The notes under the pieces were generated by a model. The model was not told the origin of the DNA. It saw only the letters and a list, made by a program, of their open reading frames with translations, and ran no database searches. Of a stretch of DNA of 64,000 nt, positions 13,650 to 25,100 are shown in pieces. This stretch comes from Euborellia annulipes. Taxonomy: Eukaryota > Arthropoda > Insecta > Dermaptera > Anisolabididae. The first letter of the stretch is position 1. Each line of letters starts with the position of its first letter. A program made the translations under genes and the position numbers. The stretch lies in NCBI GenBank assembly GCA_023213315.1, contig JAKCPI010014038.1:1-64000 (forward strand), read 5' to 3'.

Positions 13650-13890
13650 TTCGCCTTAATCCCGCGATGAGGGGTCGGCAGTGATGGGTGAGGTGAGACG
13701 GTCATGGTTTTTGTGAGCTGGAAGGAATAGAACAGGCCGGCCTGTCGCACGGTCTGATGCCTGTTGAAAATATAGAAGAGAAGAAACTGACATGCAAAGA
13801 ACAGAAGTACTGCCAGTCCCAGCTAGGGCAGCTCGTGTTCGCCATCCACGTACCCACAAGATGTGGGTCCCTGAGCTTGATATTTCATAT
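13650..13890 (+). repeat. Dispersed repeat R3, copy 2
   Basis: Colinear with 6490-6735 at roughly 75-80% by eye. Unknown class. Confidence 0.6.
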
Positions 13891-14117
13891 CCCTATTATT
13901 CGTATTTCAGGCCAATTCGAACAAATTTACTGGTTCCAAGAAATTTTTTATTTTTATTTTGTATACCCGATAATTAGTAATCCCGGTAATTCATATCAAA
14001 ACTGTCCCCACCGTAACCATACGAATTACCAGGATTCTACTGTATTTTGTTAAATTTCCTTAGAATAGTAAGTGCTCGCCTCTTGTGTTGAGAGTCAGAA
14101 GTCCACTTTCCGTCCCA

Positions 14118-15135
14118 AGGGAAAAAAATCTGGTGTGACTTGTCGCACCGAAGGTAAAAGAAAGTTGTGTGCTGTGCTTGTCACACCAGATTTTTTTGTG
14201 TTGAGATTAGGAACCGACCGAATATTCGGTTTCGGTTACGGTTTCGGCCAGTTTCGGCCAAAAATCATGGTTTCGGCCGTAGTTTCGGTTTCGGCCAAAA
14301 AGTGGCCGAACCTTTCGGCCGGCCGAAACCAGAGTCTGAAAAAATGGGAAGAGACTCGCATGCAAAAAAAAAAAAAAGGTCAAATAATTTGCACTTGAGG
14401 GAGAAAAAAATTTAGTCTTCCTAAAAAAAGGTAAAATGATTTTCACGGGAGGGAAAAAAAATTTAAAAAAAAAAGGTAAAATGAAAAAAAATTTTTATAG
14501 GAAATACAAGTTTCGGTTTCGGTTACGGTTTCGGCCGAAACTAAGGTTGAGGCCGAATATTCGGTTTCGGTTTCGGTTTCGGCTGAAAATCTTGTTTCGG
14601 TCGGACCCTAGTTGAGATATATTTAGTTTCCGACGATATATTATAATTCAAGATGTAAAATTTATAAACATGGGAAAATATTTATATTTTGTTATCATGG
14701 CAATCATTTCTCCTATCTTTCTGTGAAGTACAAAAGTAAATAGTCTTCAAACAATTTTGAGAATAAACATTTTAAAAGAGCATCTAAAAAATTATTGATT
14801 TTTGAATTTTAATCAAAATCGTTAGAGCAAATTTTGAAAAAATCGAAGAAAAAAACAAAACTGAAAAAGTGCATCAGTAAAGTACTAGTACTCTTGTCGA
14901 TTTTGTTCAAAAGCTTCGTGTCACGTCCCATAGGGTGCCTAAGTTAAATATAAAATTTCAACCTCGTAGCCCAATTCCTTCATGCTTAAAATTGAACACA
15001 CAGACAGACCATGTCGCGAAAACCACTTTTTTGGATTTAGGGGACCTCAAAACGTGTATATCCATCAAAATCTCGACATCGAATTTTTGACATGAATCCA
15101 ATACTTTCTATATATTCATATATAGTTAAGAAAAA
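14118..15135 (+). mobile_element. R1 element interrupted by hAT MITE
   Basis: Foldback end at 14118-14207; remainder 14611-15135 after the MITE. Otherwise colinear with the other copies. Confidence 0.7.
14208..14610 (+). mobile_element. hAT-like MITE rich in TTTCGG motifs
   Basis: Starts TAGGAACCGACCGAA, ends CGGTCGGACCCTA, flanked by the 8-bp direct repeat GTTGAGAT (14200-14207 and 14611-14618). Both subterminal regions are strings of TTTCGG/TTACGG; the middle is A-rich with AAGGTAAAATGA blocks. It has inserted inside an R1 copy (14118-15135). Confidence 0.8.
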
Positions 15136-16569
15136 GTAAAAATTTAATTCAATTGAATTAGAATAAGTAGAGGACGGAGGCTCCGCCGTATTAATAATGG
15201 CGAGGACAGAAGAAGAAGAAGAGAGGACGGAGGCTAGAAATTGCCTTTCATGTCAAAATGGATTCGATTGAGATGCAGGTAGTTGGCGCCTAAGTGAGTG
15301 TTCTTATAAAAGAGAGAGGGAGAGAGAGATAGGACCAAACAACTAGGAAGGAGTGTCATCTGCCAAAAGGAATTCCTGCTCACACACCCAAACAGGCGTC
15401 CAGTCATACATATGAAACCGAGACGGAGAGTCAGCCAGACATCGCTCATCAAAATTCTAGATCATACTGTTTTTTTGGAATTTTAAGAAAACCTCTCTCC
15501 ATTGTTTCAAAACAAACAAGCAACCAACGCATTAATATTGATTTGAATAAAGCACTTCTTTCTCGAAAAAATTCTAATAGATAAGCATGTTTTATGCACA
15601 AATCCATCACGAAGATTTAAGAAACCTACTACTCTATACTATGAATTCGTTTTTTTTTTTGATTACTTGAAGGTAATGACCCAAATGACCAACTATTTTG
15701 ATTTTTCGATCCATTGTCCTAGAGCGGGTCACTTTTTTAAATTTTAACTGTGTATTGTCTACTTTTTAAGAACTCTAGAGCAATTAATTGAAAAATTAAT
15801 TTGAGTTATGCACTACATAGTGAGAAATCCCCAACTGCTAAGAATGAATTGGCTACCAAGTGTTAAGCTGATTATCACATTTATTTCTACTTTCCATTTC
15901 ATTCATCAAAAACAAAAGAAATGTGACCTATTGATTTTAATTTTGTTTTCTCCTTTTTTTTATTTTTTTTTATTTAACTGAGCTTTAACCGGGGGCAAAT
16001 TTTTTCTTGCAGGGCAAACATTTTTTTTTCTTCAAATTTTCTTACAAATAGGTAGGCCTACTCAAATTTGGCCAAAAGATATTTAATTTAATTGTTTAAT
16101 TTTGTACAGTTTGTTTACTGGTAGATAAATTTTGTAATATTTTATTTAAAATAATATAAAATTTTATAAAAATCAGAGCAAGGCATTTGCCCCCCCCCCC
16201 CCTTAAATGACGCCTATGATTGGAACCAGTAATTCAAATTTGTAAGAGACAAGCAATGTCGAAACCAAAATCAACCAAAGAAGCCTTATTTCGGCAGTGG
16301 ATAAAAGGTGAATCTAATTTTACAACGGATGGCAAAATCATATTCAGCCAACTCTGTGCAAAAGAGATAAATGTTTTATCTTTATAAGGCATCTTAATAA
16401 GACATCAATTTTTTAAAATTTTTTTATATTATTTCTTAAGTAATGCCTTTTTAAGTGCCTATTTTTACAATAAATGCCTTTTTAAGTGCCTATTTTAATA
16501 ATTTTTAGTGCTTAGTTGCCTGCCTATTTTAAAGATTTTTAGTGCCTATAAATCCGAGCCCTAATTATG
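15136..16569. other. Nothing recognised
   Basis: A GAGGACGGAGGCT motif occurs twice at 15171-15235. C run at 16190-16202. No gene supported. Confidence 0.45.
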
Positions 16570-16820
16570 ACTTCTTTCAGGCATTTCTATTTAAGCCATC
16601 TGGTATCCAAATGACTTAAATAAAATCATCGGACTGCCTGGGTCCGAACCCGCGACGTTTGGTATAGGAGGTAGGCACGCTACCTACTATGCCAAACCCG
16701 GGGGCCCCCAATAGATATATTCGTAAAATAACGGCTATCGTAGTTTCATATGACCTAAGTTGTCGAAAAGACTGTGTTTGTGGGTGGGAAAAAAGTGTGG
16801 GTGTTTAAAAAAAATAATAA
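16570..16820. mobile_element. SINE-1 head (minus) joined to SINE-1 tail (plus)
   Basis: 16570-16700 is the minus-strand tRNA-like head and body start (CTGCCTGGGTCCGAACCCGC). 16705-16820 is the plus-strand tail with GCCGAAAAGACTGTG-like sequence. The opposite orientations imply two insertions or an inversion. Confidence 0.6.
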
Positions 16821-17026
16821 TAAATCGTTGTTTATCCATAAATATTATATAATGGAAATTTGATTGAATTTATCTCTATGATACATAGTATGTATATAGA
16901 ATAATTATCATAAGATTGAATAGTTAGATGATCTTCGCTCTAGTTCTTCTTGATCTTTGATAGAGAACCTTTTGTGGGTGTAATCGTTAGTAATGATCCT
17001 CGTGTGCCTGTGATAGCATCAATATG

Positions 17027-17145
17027 TTAGTCGTTGGTCAGAAAATGCTGCTCCTGATGATGATTATGATGATGATGGTGATGTTGATGATGATGATGAT
17101 AGATCGCCATACTATTAAATGCCGCCATTTCGCGTAAATGCCGTT
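17027..17145 (-). CDS. C-terminal coding exon, His-rich protein (partial, unidentified)
   Basis: Terminal exon on the minus strand. The acceptor is a long T tract ending TTTAG; the first two bases complete a Glu codon, followed by 38 codons and TAA. Encoded tail: ERHLREMAAFNSMAIY, then a run of His interrupted by Gln and Asn (about 13 His in 16 residues), ending QEQHFLTND. His is encoded mostly by CAT, and the DNA reads as a GAT-type repeat on the plus strand. His runs are common in nuclear regulators, but the family is not recognised. Upstream exons were not found; they should lie at higher coordinates. Mixed codons and an in-frame stop soon after the run argue for real coding rather than a bare microsatellite. 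Confidence 0.5.
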
Positions 17146-17529
17146 CTAAATAAAAAAAAAAAATATAAAAATAGTAACAATCTAACACTATAGACTGTAC
17201 GGTACTCAAAATATGCAATTTATTATTATGATTATAACACCTTCATATAGAGGCCATCTAAATATGAATAAAAGCAATAATAAATATTTTAAAATAGTTC
17301 AAACAAAAATAGTATATCAACAGTTTCTTGATAGTCAGGTCATTTTCAGAGTTCGAGAAATCTTATTCAATTTTAATACCGTGAAAATAGAATTCTTCCA
17401 TCCATTTTCAGCTTCCTCTTTTTCATTTTTGACTTTATTTTTGACATAAAAAATAAAGTAAAAAAAACAACAACTTTTTCGATTCATTTACTAAATTGTA
17501 TGATAATTTCTATGAATTAATTTATTTAT

Positions 17530-17765
17530 ATAATTCGCAAATATCCGTCTGTCTGTCACGCTCTATTTGGGCAACTTCCCGTTAGAATTTTGAAACGAAA
17601 TTTTATATCCTTAAAGAGGACCTTCTAGGGATTATAGGAAAATTATTTTCATTCCAAAATTCCTATAACCTTTTGAGTTATTAATTCCTAAAGTTATGAT
17701 TTCTCCCATAGGAAATGTATAGAGAAAGGCAGGGACCGCGACTAGCAAGATAAAAATTTGTTAGT
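17530..17765 (-). repeat. Dispersed repeat R2
   Basis: Reverse complement of the segments at 27950-28085 and 42175-42285: CTCCCATAGGAAATGTATAG and CCTAAAGTTATGATTTC are shared. Confidence 0.5.
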
Positions 17766-18249
17766 TTTTGGCGCTCTCCCCCCACTATCGCCCACCAAAA
17801 TAAAAAAAAAAATATTTTTTTCTCAAATCTTAAGTTTGTTAGTTGAAATCATTAGAAAAATTGTTTTAATTGCTTTTGTTCTATATTAGAACATGAAAAT
17901 TTCAAGTTTGTCTCCACCGCTCAGGTGAATTTCCATTGCCAAATTCCATCGACATTTTTAGTTTTTCGTTAATAATCCCAATATTATGTCTCTTATCAAA
18001 TTAGCTTAATTAGAGAAATTATAGAGAATATTACCTACTTGTTAAATTTCACTTGAGGTAGGGCCTCAAAATTAAGAAATAGTTTCTAGTGTTTTGGAAT
18101 TTTTTTTTCTGTCATAAGGATATCTAAGCTTATGAATATTTAACTCAATTCAATCGTTATATTTAATTAATTAAATTCGTTCTTAAAATATTCTTTTGAA
18201 ATTTTGTAAAATAATTTAACATATAGAAGAAACAGCTCAAGCAGAATAT

Positions 18250-18432
18250 CACCAATTCTCGAAGGTTTACTTTGAAGCTTTGGCATCCAGGCCTGATGAT
18301 GGTCACATTGGATGACCGAAACTGTATATTGCAATCAGTCGTCAGCAAATAAAATTTCTGAAAAACAATTATTAAAAGTTTGCACGAACTGTAAAACCTG
18401 CAAAGCTTCACAGTAAACCTTCGAGAATTGAT
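18250..18432. repeat. Foldback with CTGATGA...GAAA core
   Basis: Arms share TTCTCGAAGGTTTACT (18250-18282 and 18400-18432). The loop carries CCTGATGATGGTCA...TGACCGAAACTG with a perfect GGTCA/TGACC stem. Confidence 0.6.
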
Positions 18433-18984
18433 GAAAATAATTTAACTCTCATTTGAAAAAGTCATCTTGAAAACAAAATTTCAAAAAAGATAAATGAGTT
18501 ACATTTTCATTGAACAACACAGTATTTAATAATGAATTAAATCCACTAACCCATATTCCAAAATTGTTCTTTTATTAAATGTGAGATGAGAAGGTCACCA
18601 GGATATGTAAACATGACTGGGGATTGGGTCAGTAAGTGTTTTCGCCTCCGCATTGACACCCACTCGCCTCATCTCCCTGAATGCTCTCAATCAAACAGGA
18701 ATTTAGTACTGAGTTCAGGTTATGAAACTTTATTTGTATAATCAGAGACCTTAAGATAGTAAAGGTCAAAGAAATTTTATAAATTGATTGTTATTTGTAG
18801 TCAGTGAACTGTGGCTTGCTTTACGATTTCCTGACTGAAAATTCCTTACTCATCTATTGTTAAAAAAATTTTGATCTTAAGATTTGTTAAAATTAATTAT
18901 GATACTTAAAAAATATTTTAAACATTTACTATTGTTAGAAATGAGAAATTTTATTGAACTTTATAAAACTAAAATGTCCCACCC

Positions 18985-19680
18985 AGACTACTTTTTTACT
19001 TTCTCTTACCTATGTATATATGTAATATATATATAGAGAGAAAGTATTGGATTCATGTCAAAAATTCGATGTCGAGATTTTGATGGATCTTCCGTTTTGA
19101 GGTCCCCTGAATCCAAAAAAGTGGTTTTTGCGACATGGTCTGTCTGTGTGTGTGTGTGTCTGTGTGTGTTCAATTTTAAGCATGAAGGAATTGAGCTACG
19201 AGGTTGAAATTTTATATTTAAGTTAAACACCCCCGGGACCGGAAAAATAAGCTTTTAATCAAAATCGGCCAAAGAGTACTAGTACTTTACTGATGTACTT
19301 TTTCAGTTTTTTTCGATTTTCTCAAAATTCGCTCTAACGATTTTGATTAAAATTCAAAAATCAATTATTTTTTAGATGCTCTTTCAAATGTATATTCTCG
19401 TTTTGCCCACAAAATTGTTTGAAGCACACTTTACTCTTGTGCTTCATAGGGAAGATAGGAGAAATGGTTGCCATAGTAACAAAATATAAATATTTTCCCA
19501 TACTTATAAATTTTACATCTGAATTCAAATATTCCCTACTGCCGGGAACTAAATACATGTCGACACAAAAATCTGGTGTGACAAGCACAGTTCACAACTT
19601 TCGATTACCGAAGGTAAGAGAAAGTTGTGTGCTGTGCGCCAGTCACACCAGATTTTTTTTTTTTTTTAAATACAGTATAA
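18985..19680 (-). mobile_element. R1 dispersed element, near full length
   Basis: Reference copy. One end is the hairpin TACTTTCTCTTACC / AGAGAAAGTA; then a CGATGTCGAGATTTTGATGG segment, GTCTGTCTGTGTG, AGTACTAGTACTTTACTG, a TAACAAAATATAAATATTTT segment, and at the other end a ~90-bp foldback with arms AATCTGGTGTGAC / GTCACACCAGATT. No protein coding. Confidence 0.75.
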
Positions 19681-20284
19681 GAACTGATGATATCCTGACT
19701 CTCTCCTTTTATTGATCTTATGGGTTCGTAAAGTTTGTTCTAGAAATTTTTCTCGGGTAATAGTGGATACAGTCACACCATATTTTTATTATTAGATTCT
19801 AAATAGAAACTTTTAATTTATTCCTATTGAATTTTTTAACCCATGTAAATATTTTTTTTTTATTCATTTTTAAAGAGTTTTAAGATATAGAGATAAAAAT
19901 TTCCGTAAGGCTTCTTTCTATCTTAACCATAGACCAATGCAAATATTTGAATTGGACCGCAAAGCCGTTTTTTACATTTTTGAACTCAATCTGCCTAAAA
20001 AGAAGAATTAGAAGGCTTGTATCAGAGTATAAAAATAATCCACGATAATAAATCTTTTCCAGCCAGGTGAATTTATTCTAACTGGCCGGGGGGCTAAACA
20101 TATCAAAAATAAATAAAAAAATTATTTTTCTATGCTAAATTACTTTTAAAAAATGTTAAATAACATGAAAATTCTTTCTCATCGTTTCTTAATTAGAATT
20201 TTTTAAGAACAAATGTTTTTAATTCGATCTTTTGTATTGTGTTCCAGATAAATTTATCAAAAGAATTTAAGAGCATTTCAATAG

Positions 20285-20400
20285 TTTTTTTTTTTTTTTT
20301 TTTTTTTAAACACACACTTTTTTCCCATTCACACTCACATTCACACACACATACACACAGTCTTCTCGGCAACTTAGGCCATATAAGACTTTAAACAAGG
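20285..20400 (-). mobile_element. SINE-1 3' fragment
   Basis: T tract, then CACTCACATTCACACAC and GTCTTCTCGGCAACTTAGGCC, the reverse complement of the SINE-1 tail. 5' truncated. Confidence 0.6.
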
Positions 20401-20409
20401 ACCGTTATT

Positions 20410-20710
20410 ATAAAAATCTGGTGTGACTGGCGCACAGCACAACTTTCTCTTACCTTCGGTAATCGAATAGTAGTCATGTGAATAGTATTGATAATTCATT
20501 TTTCTGACCATGGCGAGAAAATTTTTTTTAGAGCCTGAGGGGATACGGCTATAAGTGAGATTGTCGAACAGCACATAACTTTCTCTTACCTTCGATAATT
20601 GATAGTTGTATTCTGTGCTTTTCACACCAAATTTTTTTTGTGTTGACATGTATTCCGGCAGATTTGAATTCAAGAGAAAATAAAATTTATAAACAAAAAA
20701 TATTTATATT
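20410..20710 (+). mobile_element. R1 foldback end with ~90-bp loop insertion
   Basis: Arms AAATCTGGTGTGACTGG and GTGCTTTTCACACCAAAT are separated by an extra segment (about 20470-20560) between two copies of the CTTTCTCTTACCTTCG motif. Confidence 0.55.
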
Positions 20711-20714
20711 TTGT

Positions 20715-20965
20715 GACAAATTTCTGGTTCCAACCGGCTCCTTATACCCAACCTCTTCTATGCTATGGTGGATGTCCTAGTTTGAGGAGGGACTCCCTCA
20801 GCACCGGCGTGTAGCCTGCTCCTTTCGAAGAATGCATCACTGAGAGGGAATCTTCTTTACGTCTCTTCCACAGGACGGAATGTCCCAGCAACTCCCTCTC
20901 CTCGTAGATTTGCCTGGGGGCTATTGTGGTGAGATCCTATATTCCAATCCAGGACTTGCTTGAGG
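20715..20965 (+). repeat. Dispersed repeat R4, copy 1
   Basis: GATGTCCTAGTTTGAGGAGG, CACCGGCGTGTAGCCTGC and TTGCCTGGGGGCTAT are shared in order with 43545-43765. High similarity suggests recent spread. Confidence 0.65.
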
Positions 20966-22854
20966 ATTTGCCGAGCATTGACCATGATAGTACCTATAGA
21001 AGAGAGAGAGTGCAGACAAGCTTCTTCTATGATCTAATGACTGTAGGGATGCTGTGAGGCTAGACTTATTTTATACCCATATATAGAGAGAGATGTCTGA
21101 GATCCCTTAACTTGGTAAAAAAAACCTGGTAAAAAATTTGCATATTAAAACCATTTTAAACAAAAAAAATTGTAAATTTTATAAATATTGTATAATCTAT
21201 GTTAATAGGGTGTCTGGAAAGTAGATAAGGTCAAGAACGGTCTTTGGAGCCCACACCGTCGATACATTTAAGGCAGAAGCATCAATTTCTTAAGTTAACC
21301 GCAGAAGTGCGCCTTGTCTTGAGTCCGTTAGGTCCCACACCATCTCTTTCTCTCTTTCTTTCCTATGCTGCTTCTATCACACGCTTCCCACACACACACA
21401 CTCAAAAAAAAAAAAAAAATCTCGATCTTTTGCCAATATAATTATTATATTCCTTTTTTGAGTCTTAGAAATCGGTCAGGATTTCATTCATTAATATAAT
21501 AATAGGCGTAGTAGTGATTGCAATATAATCAATCGTTATTATAGGCATTTCATTTAAACGGTAATTAATTTTAATTTTTTTAATTATGTTTATTCTTACT
21601 CTCATAAATAAACGGATATTTATTTAATTATAACATTTATCGCAAAGCAGGTTCTCTCTTCTTTCGTTAAAATATACTATTCATTAACACCACAGACGTG
21701 GAGTTTTTGATCTTTTTTTTCTATAATATTTCATAGTGTTTTGTTTTTTAGTTTTAACTGACTTAGATCTATAATAATTTTTTCTTCATATAATTGAACA
21801 TAGTTGTTCACTTAGTTGAAATGTACTTACTTTCAGTCGTTGATTCCATTTAACGAAATTGAAATAACCAAAAACACAATGAAATGGAGAGCGATTGAAA
21901 ATTATGCTTATTTCTGTTCGGAGAGAGCTTTCTTGCTTATAGAATAGACCTGAATATGGAAAACTCTCATAATAATAATAATAATAATACTCGTACAAAC
22001 CACAAAAGCTTTAATAAACATATTGGTCATTTTGGTTCCCTATCCTCCAGCAATTAAAAACAAATTATGAACACCATAGTGATTTTTTACTATTAATTTC
22101 TATTAACACAAACTTAACTGTATAATTGCTAATCCGTTTGGCTAATCGGCTCCCCAAAAATAAGCCCTTATTCAATATTTAAACCGTTTACGTTTTTTTG
22201 AGTTTCAAAACGTGAAAATATTTTCAAGAGATTAAATTTTTAACTATTCATATACATATAACAGTGAGTAAAAGTAAATTAAATATCATCGGTAGATTGG
22301 TTTTTAATTAATTATTCAAGTTTGTGGAATCAGGCAATGTTGTTCCTGAGAACCTAGAATCTTATACCGTACTATTAATTAAATGTTTTATTTTTACATA
22401 GTTTATTTAATTAGAAATTATTTTACATGATACTATTTAATATTATTCTTAACAAGACCGAAAAGCGACATTTTGATTCTTCAAAGATAACAAGGTCGAA
22501 ATGACCATTTTTTGGTCACAGTGTAATCTGGGAAAAAAATAATAAGAAATAATTAAGTAACTTTCTCATGTTGACTTTATAAGTACAAATGTTTTGTTAA
22601 TTAGTTAGTTACATTTTTCTCTGCTATTAACTTATTTTACAAATTGCATAATTGCTTCATTACAATTTTATTATCTATTAGGTATTAGTGCAATAAATAA
22701 AATTTATTCATGTGTTTCACACCTGCTGAATTTCAATTGGCGAAATTTTTGTCAAGGGCTACCTGAGCTAAAACTGGCAGCCTCGTTTAAATTTTTTTTT
22801 GAGTCTTTCGTTCTTCCTTATTTTCAAATGACCAACTTGTTTATATATATTTTT
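20966..22854. other. Nothing recognised
   Basis: Simple CT/CA tracts at 21345-21415 and (TAA)n at 21970-21988 only. Confidence 0.45.
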
Positions 22855-22860
22855 TTTATT
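22855..22860 (-). terminator. Poly(A) signal after the acidic tail exon
   Basis: AATAAA on the minus strand, 27 nt after the stop at 22887. Confidence 0.35.
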
Positions 22861-22886
22861 ATAATAATAAAACTTATTAAACTCGT

Positions 22887-23073
22887 TTATTGATTGTGTG
22901 ATTTTTTTGCGAATTTAATTGACTCGCTGTCTGACTCTGACTCAGAGCTATCGTCCATCCGGTAATACTCCTCTTGGAAAGAGACACGCACTTGCTTGTC
23001 CCACGGTCTTAAGATCATCAACGAAATAAAAAAAAAAATGTCCACTTACCTAATTTTTTTTTCCTCTATAAAC
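22887..23073 (-). CDS. Two 3' exons of an acidic Ser-rich tail (partial, unidentified)
   Basis: Minus strand. A 24-nt exon at 23050-23073 (acceptor TTTAG, donor GTAAGT) reads FIEEKKI and joins in frame across a 42-nt intron to 22887-23007, which reads RPWDKQVRVSFQEEYYRMDD, then an SSESESDSES acidic patch, IKFAKKSHNQ and TAA. AATAAA follows at 22855-22860, 27 nt past the stop. The residue flow across the tiny intron looks like a conserved C-terminal segment followed by a disordered tail. No family is recognised and upstream exons were not located. Without the splice, an ATG at 23018 would give a 43-residue peptide. Confidence 0.4.
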
Positions 23074-23569
23074 CTAAATTAAGAAAATATATTAAAATTG
23101 TTTTTTTCCAAATTGAAAACTTATTTAATTATCAGAGATTAATAATTCATTTGATTCTGATTCCAATAATTCGTATTTTCTGTGTTGACCTAAATTTAAT
23201 TCCAAAGTCAAGGTCATAACATAAGAGTTTTTTTTTTTTTTTTTTTCATTTAAATATACGTACGAAATTAAATTAAATGGTTTATACAGAATTGTTGAAA
23301 TCTCCGTTATAACTGGCAATAAGAGGCTGTTATCTCATTCTTCTGGAAAAGGGTTAAGACGAATTCCCCTTCACTTAGATACTCATCTCAATGAGCAAGT
23401 CTTTAAGATTTTTTATTGGGAAATTATCCGTGAAAGATTATAAATATACTTATTTAAAAAAAAAACTTTTCTACTTTAGAAAGAGACTTGGAGACTTGGC
23501 CTCTAGCCCCAGAAGCCAAGTTCTGCGATCTTCTTTAGGTATAAATTCAGATACAAATACATTCTACAA

Positions 23570-23700
23570 TGTTCAGAATGTACATCACTAGATGTAAGAC
23601 GCTTTGTGATTGTATCTCAATTTATACCTGAAAAAGTTTAGAAATATTGACCGAAACGTTGTATCTTATACAAATAAACCTCAGTTTACCTGAAATCAAT
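23570..23700 (+). repeat. GAAACG motif element
   Basis: CCTGAAAAAGTTTAG...TTGACCGAAACGTTG followed by ACAAATAAACCTCAG. Confidence 0.4.
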
Positions 23701-24543
23701 AATTTTTATTTAATAATAACAACTGTTATAGCTTTAACTCCCAAGAAATTTTTTTTTTTTCTCCCAGGATCAGAATGTCTGATAGTTGGGGTCTGTCTGT
23801 CCATTCTCATTGATAAACATTAGCTAAAATTTATGAATGAATTGTACAAATTGAACATATCATAAAAGACAGGAAATGTTTTTATAATCCGGCATTATAT
23901 ATAAATATCTAAAGAAAAGCAGACAGCAGACAGCACAGACAGTTACAGTTAGAGATTCTCTCCTTGGGAATCCTCTCGCATCATTATCAGAACAAATCTC
24001 TTTTTCACTGAACCAAATCTCTTTCATTTTACTCGCACCTTTAAAGGGAAATATTCAAAACCCAAGGGAAAAATTATTCAACAGGTTTATATGTGAAAAT
24101 ATTTATATTTTGTTACCATGGCAACCATGTCTCCTATCTTTTCTATGGAGTACAAGAGTAAAGTGGTCTTCAGAAGATTTCAGTTACAAAATGAGAATAT
24201 ATACCTACATTTTAAAGAGCATCTTAAAAATAATTGATATTTGAATTTTAATCAAAATCGTTGGAGCGAATTTTGAGAAAATCGAAAAAAAAAAAAACTG
24301 AAAAAGTTCATCAGCAAAGTAGTAGTACTCTTTGGTCGATTTTGTTTAAAAGCTTCGTGTCACGTCCCATGGGGGTGCCTAACTTAATATATAAAATTTC
24401 AACCTCGTAGCTCAATTCCTTCATTAAAATTGAACACTCACACACACACAGACAGACCATGTCGCGAAAACCACTTTTTTAGATTCAGGGGACTTCAAAA
24501 CGTTTTTTATTTATTTTATTTTATTCTTTCTTCAGTAATACCA

Positions 24544-24700
24544 GTAGCGTATGCAGGTGCGGGCGAAGGGGGGCACTCGCCCCCGCCCCACGCGGATCAA
24601 GCTTTTGGCGCCCCTCGATACCGACATAGGCGCTCTAGCGCATCCGGTTTTCCTGTTTTTTTTTCCTTTTTCCCGAAATCTCCGGCTTTTTTTTTTGAAA
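24544..24700 (+). mobile_element. hAT-like terminus fragment inside R1
   Basis: CAGTAGCGTATGCAGGTGCG then a GC-rich block, resembling CAGTGGCGTA-type ends. Part of the ~500-bp insertion that splits the R1 copy 24085-25100. Confidence 0.35.
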
Positions 24701-24799
24701 TTTCACAATAAATTCATTTTATATCACAAATCCGGGGATATTTTTCCGTACTAATCCATAAAATATTTCTAAATTATGTTGTATACCAATTAATTTAAC

Positions 24800-24985
24800 T
24801 TGCCATTTGGATACCAGATGGCTTAAATAGAAATGCCTGAACCCCCAAAGATATATTCATTACAACGGTTATTGTCAAAGTCTTAAATGGCCTGAGTTGC
24901 CGAAAAGACTGTGTGAATGTGTGTGTGAGTGTGAGTGTGAATGAGAAAAAAGTGTGAATCTTTTTTAAAATCAATATTAATTTAA
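24800..24985 (+). mobile_element. SINE-1 tail fragment
   Basis: Matches the 3' two thirds of the 27.1 kb SINE, including the GAGTGTGAGTGTGAATG stretch, but lacks the tRNA-like head. Part of the insertion splitting an R1 copy. Confidence 0.65.
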
Positions 24986-25100
24986 CTTCCAAAAATGCTC
25001 GGCTTAACAGTATATCCAAAATCTCTACATCGAATTTTTGACATGAATCCAATACTTTCTCTCTATATATTAGCATATATAGAGGTAAGAGAAAGTAAAA

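Larger units (their letters stand above)
24085..25100 (+). mobile_element. R1 element split by ~500-bp compound insertion
   Basis: R1 body 24085-24500, then a hAT-like end fragment and SINE-1 tail, then the R1 terminal hairpin at 25010-25100 (GGTAAGAGAAAGTAAAA). Confidence 0.6.

Noticed and set aside
14072..14415. Two overlapping plus-strand frames rich in FGFG/FRPVSA
   Set aside because: Produced by TTTCGG repeats of the hAT MITE and the R1 foldback.
24430..24754. Overlapping plus-strand frames in GC-rich sequence
   Set aside because: They cross R1, a hAT-like end and A/T filler; composite repeat.
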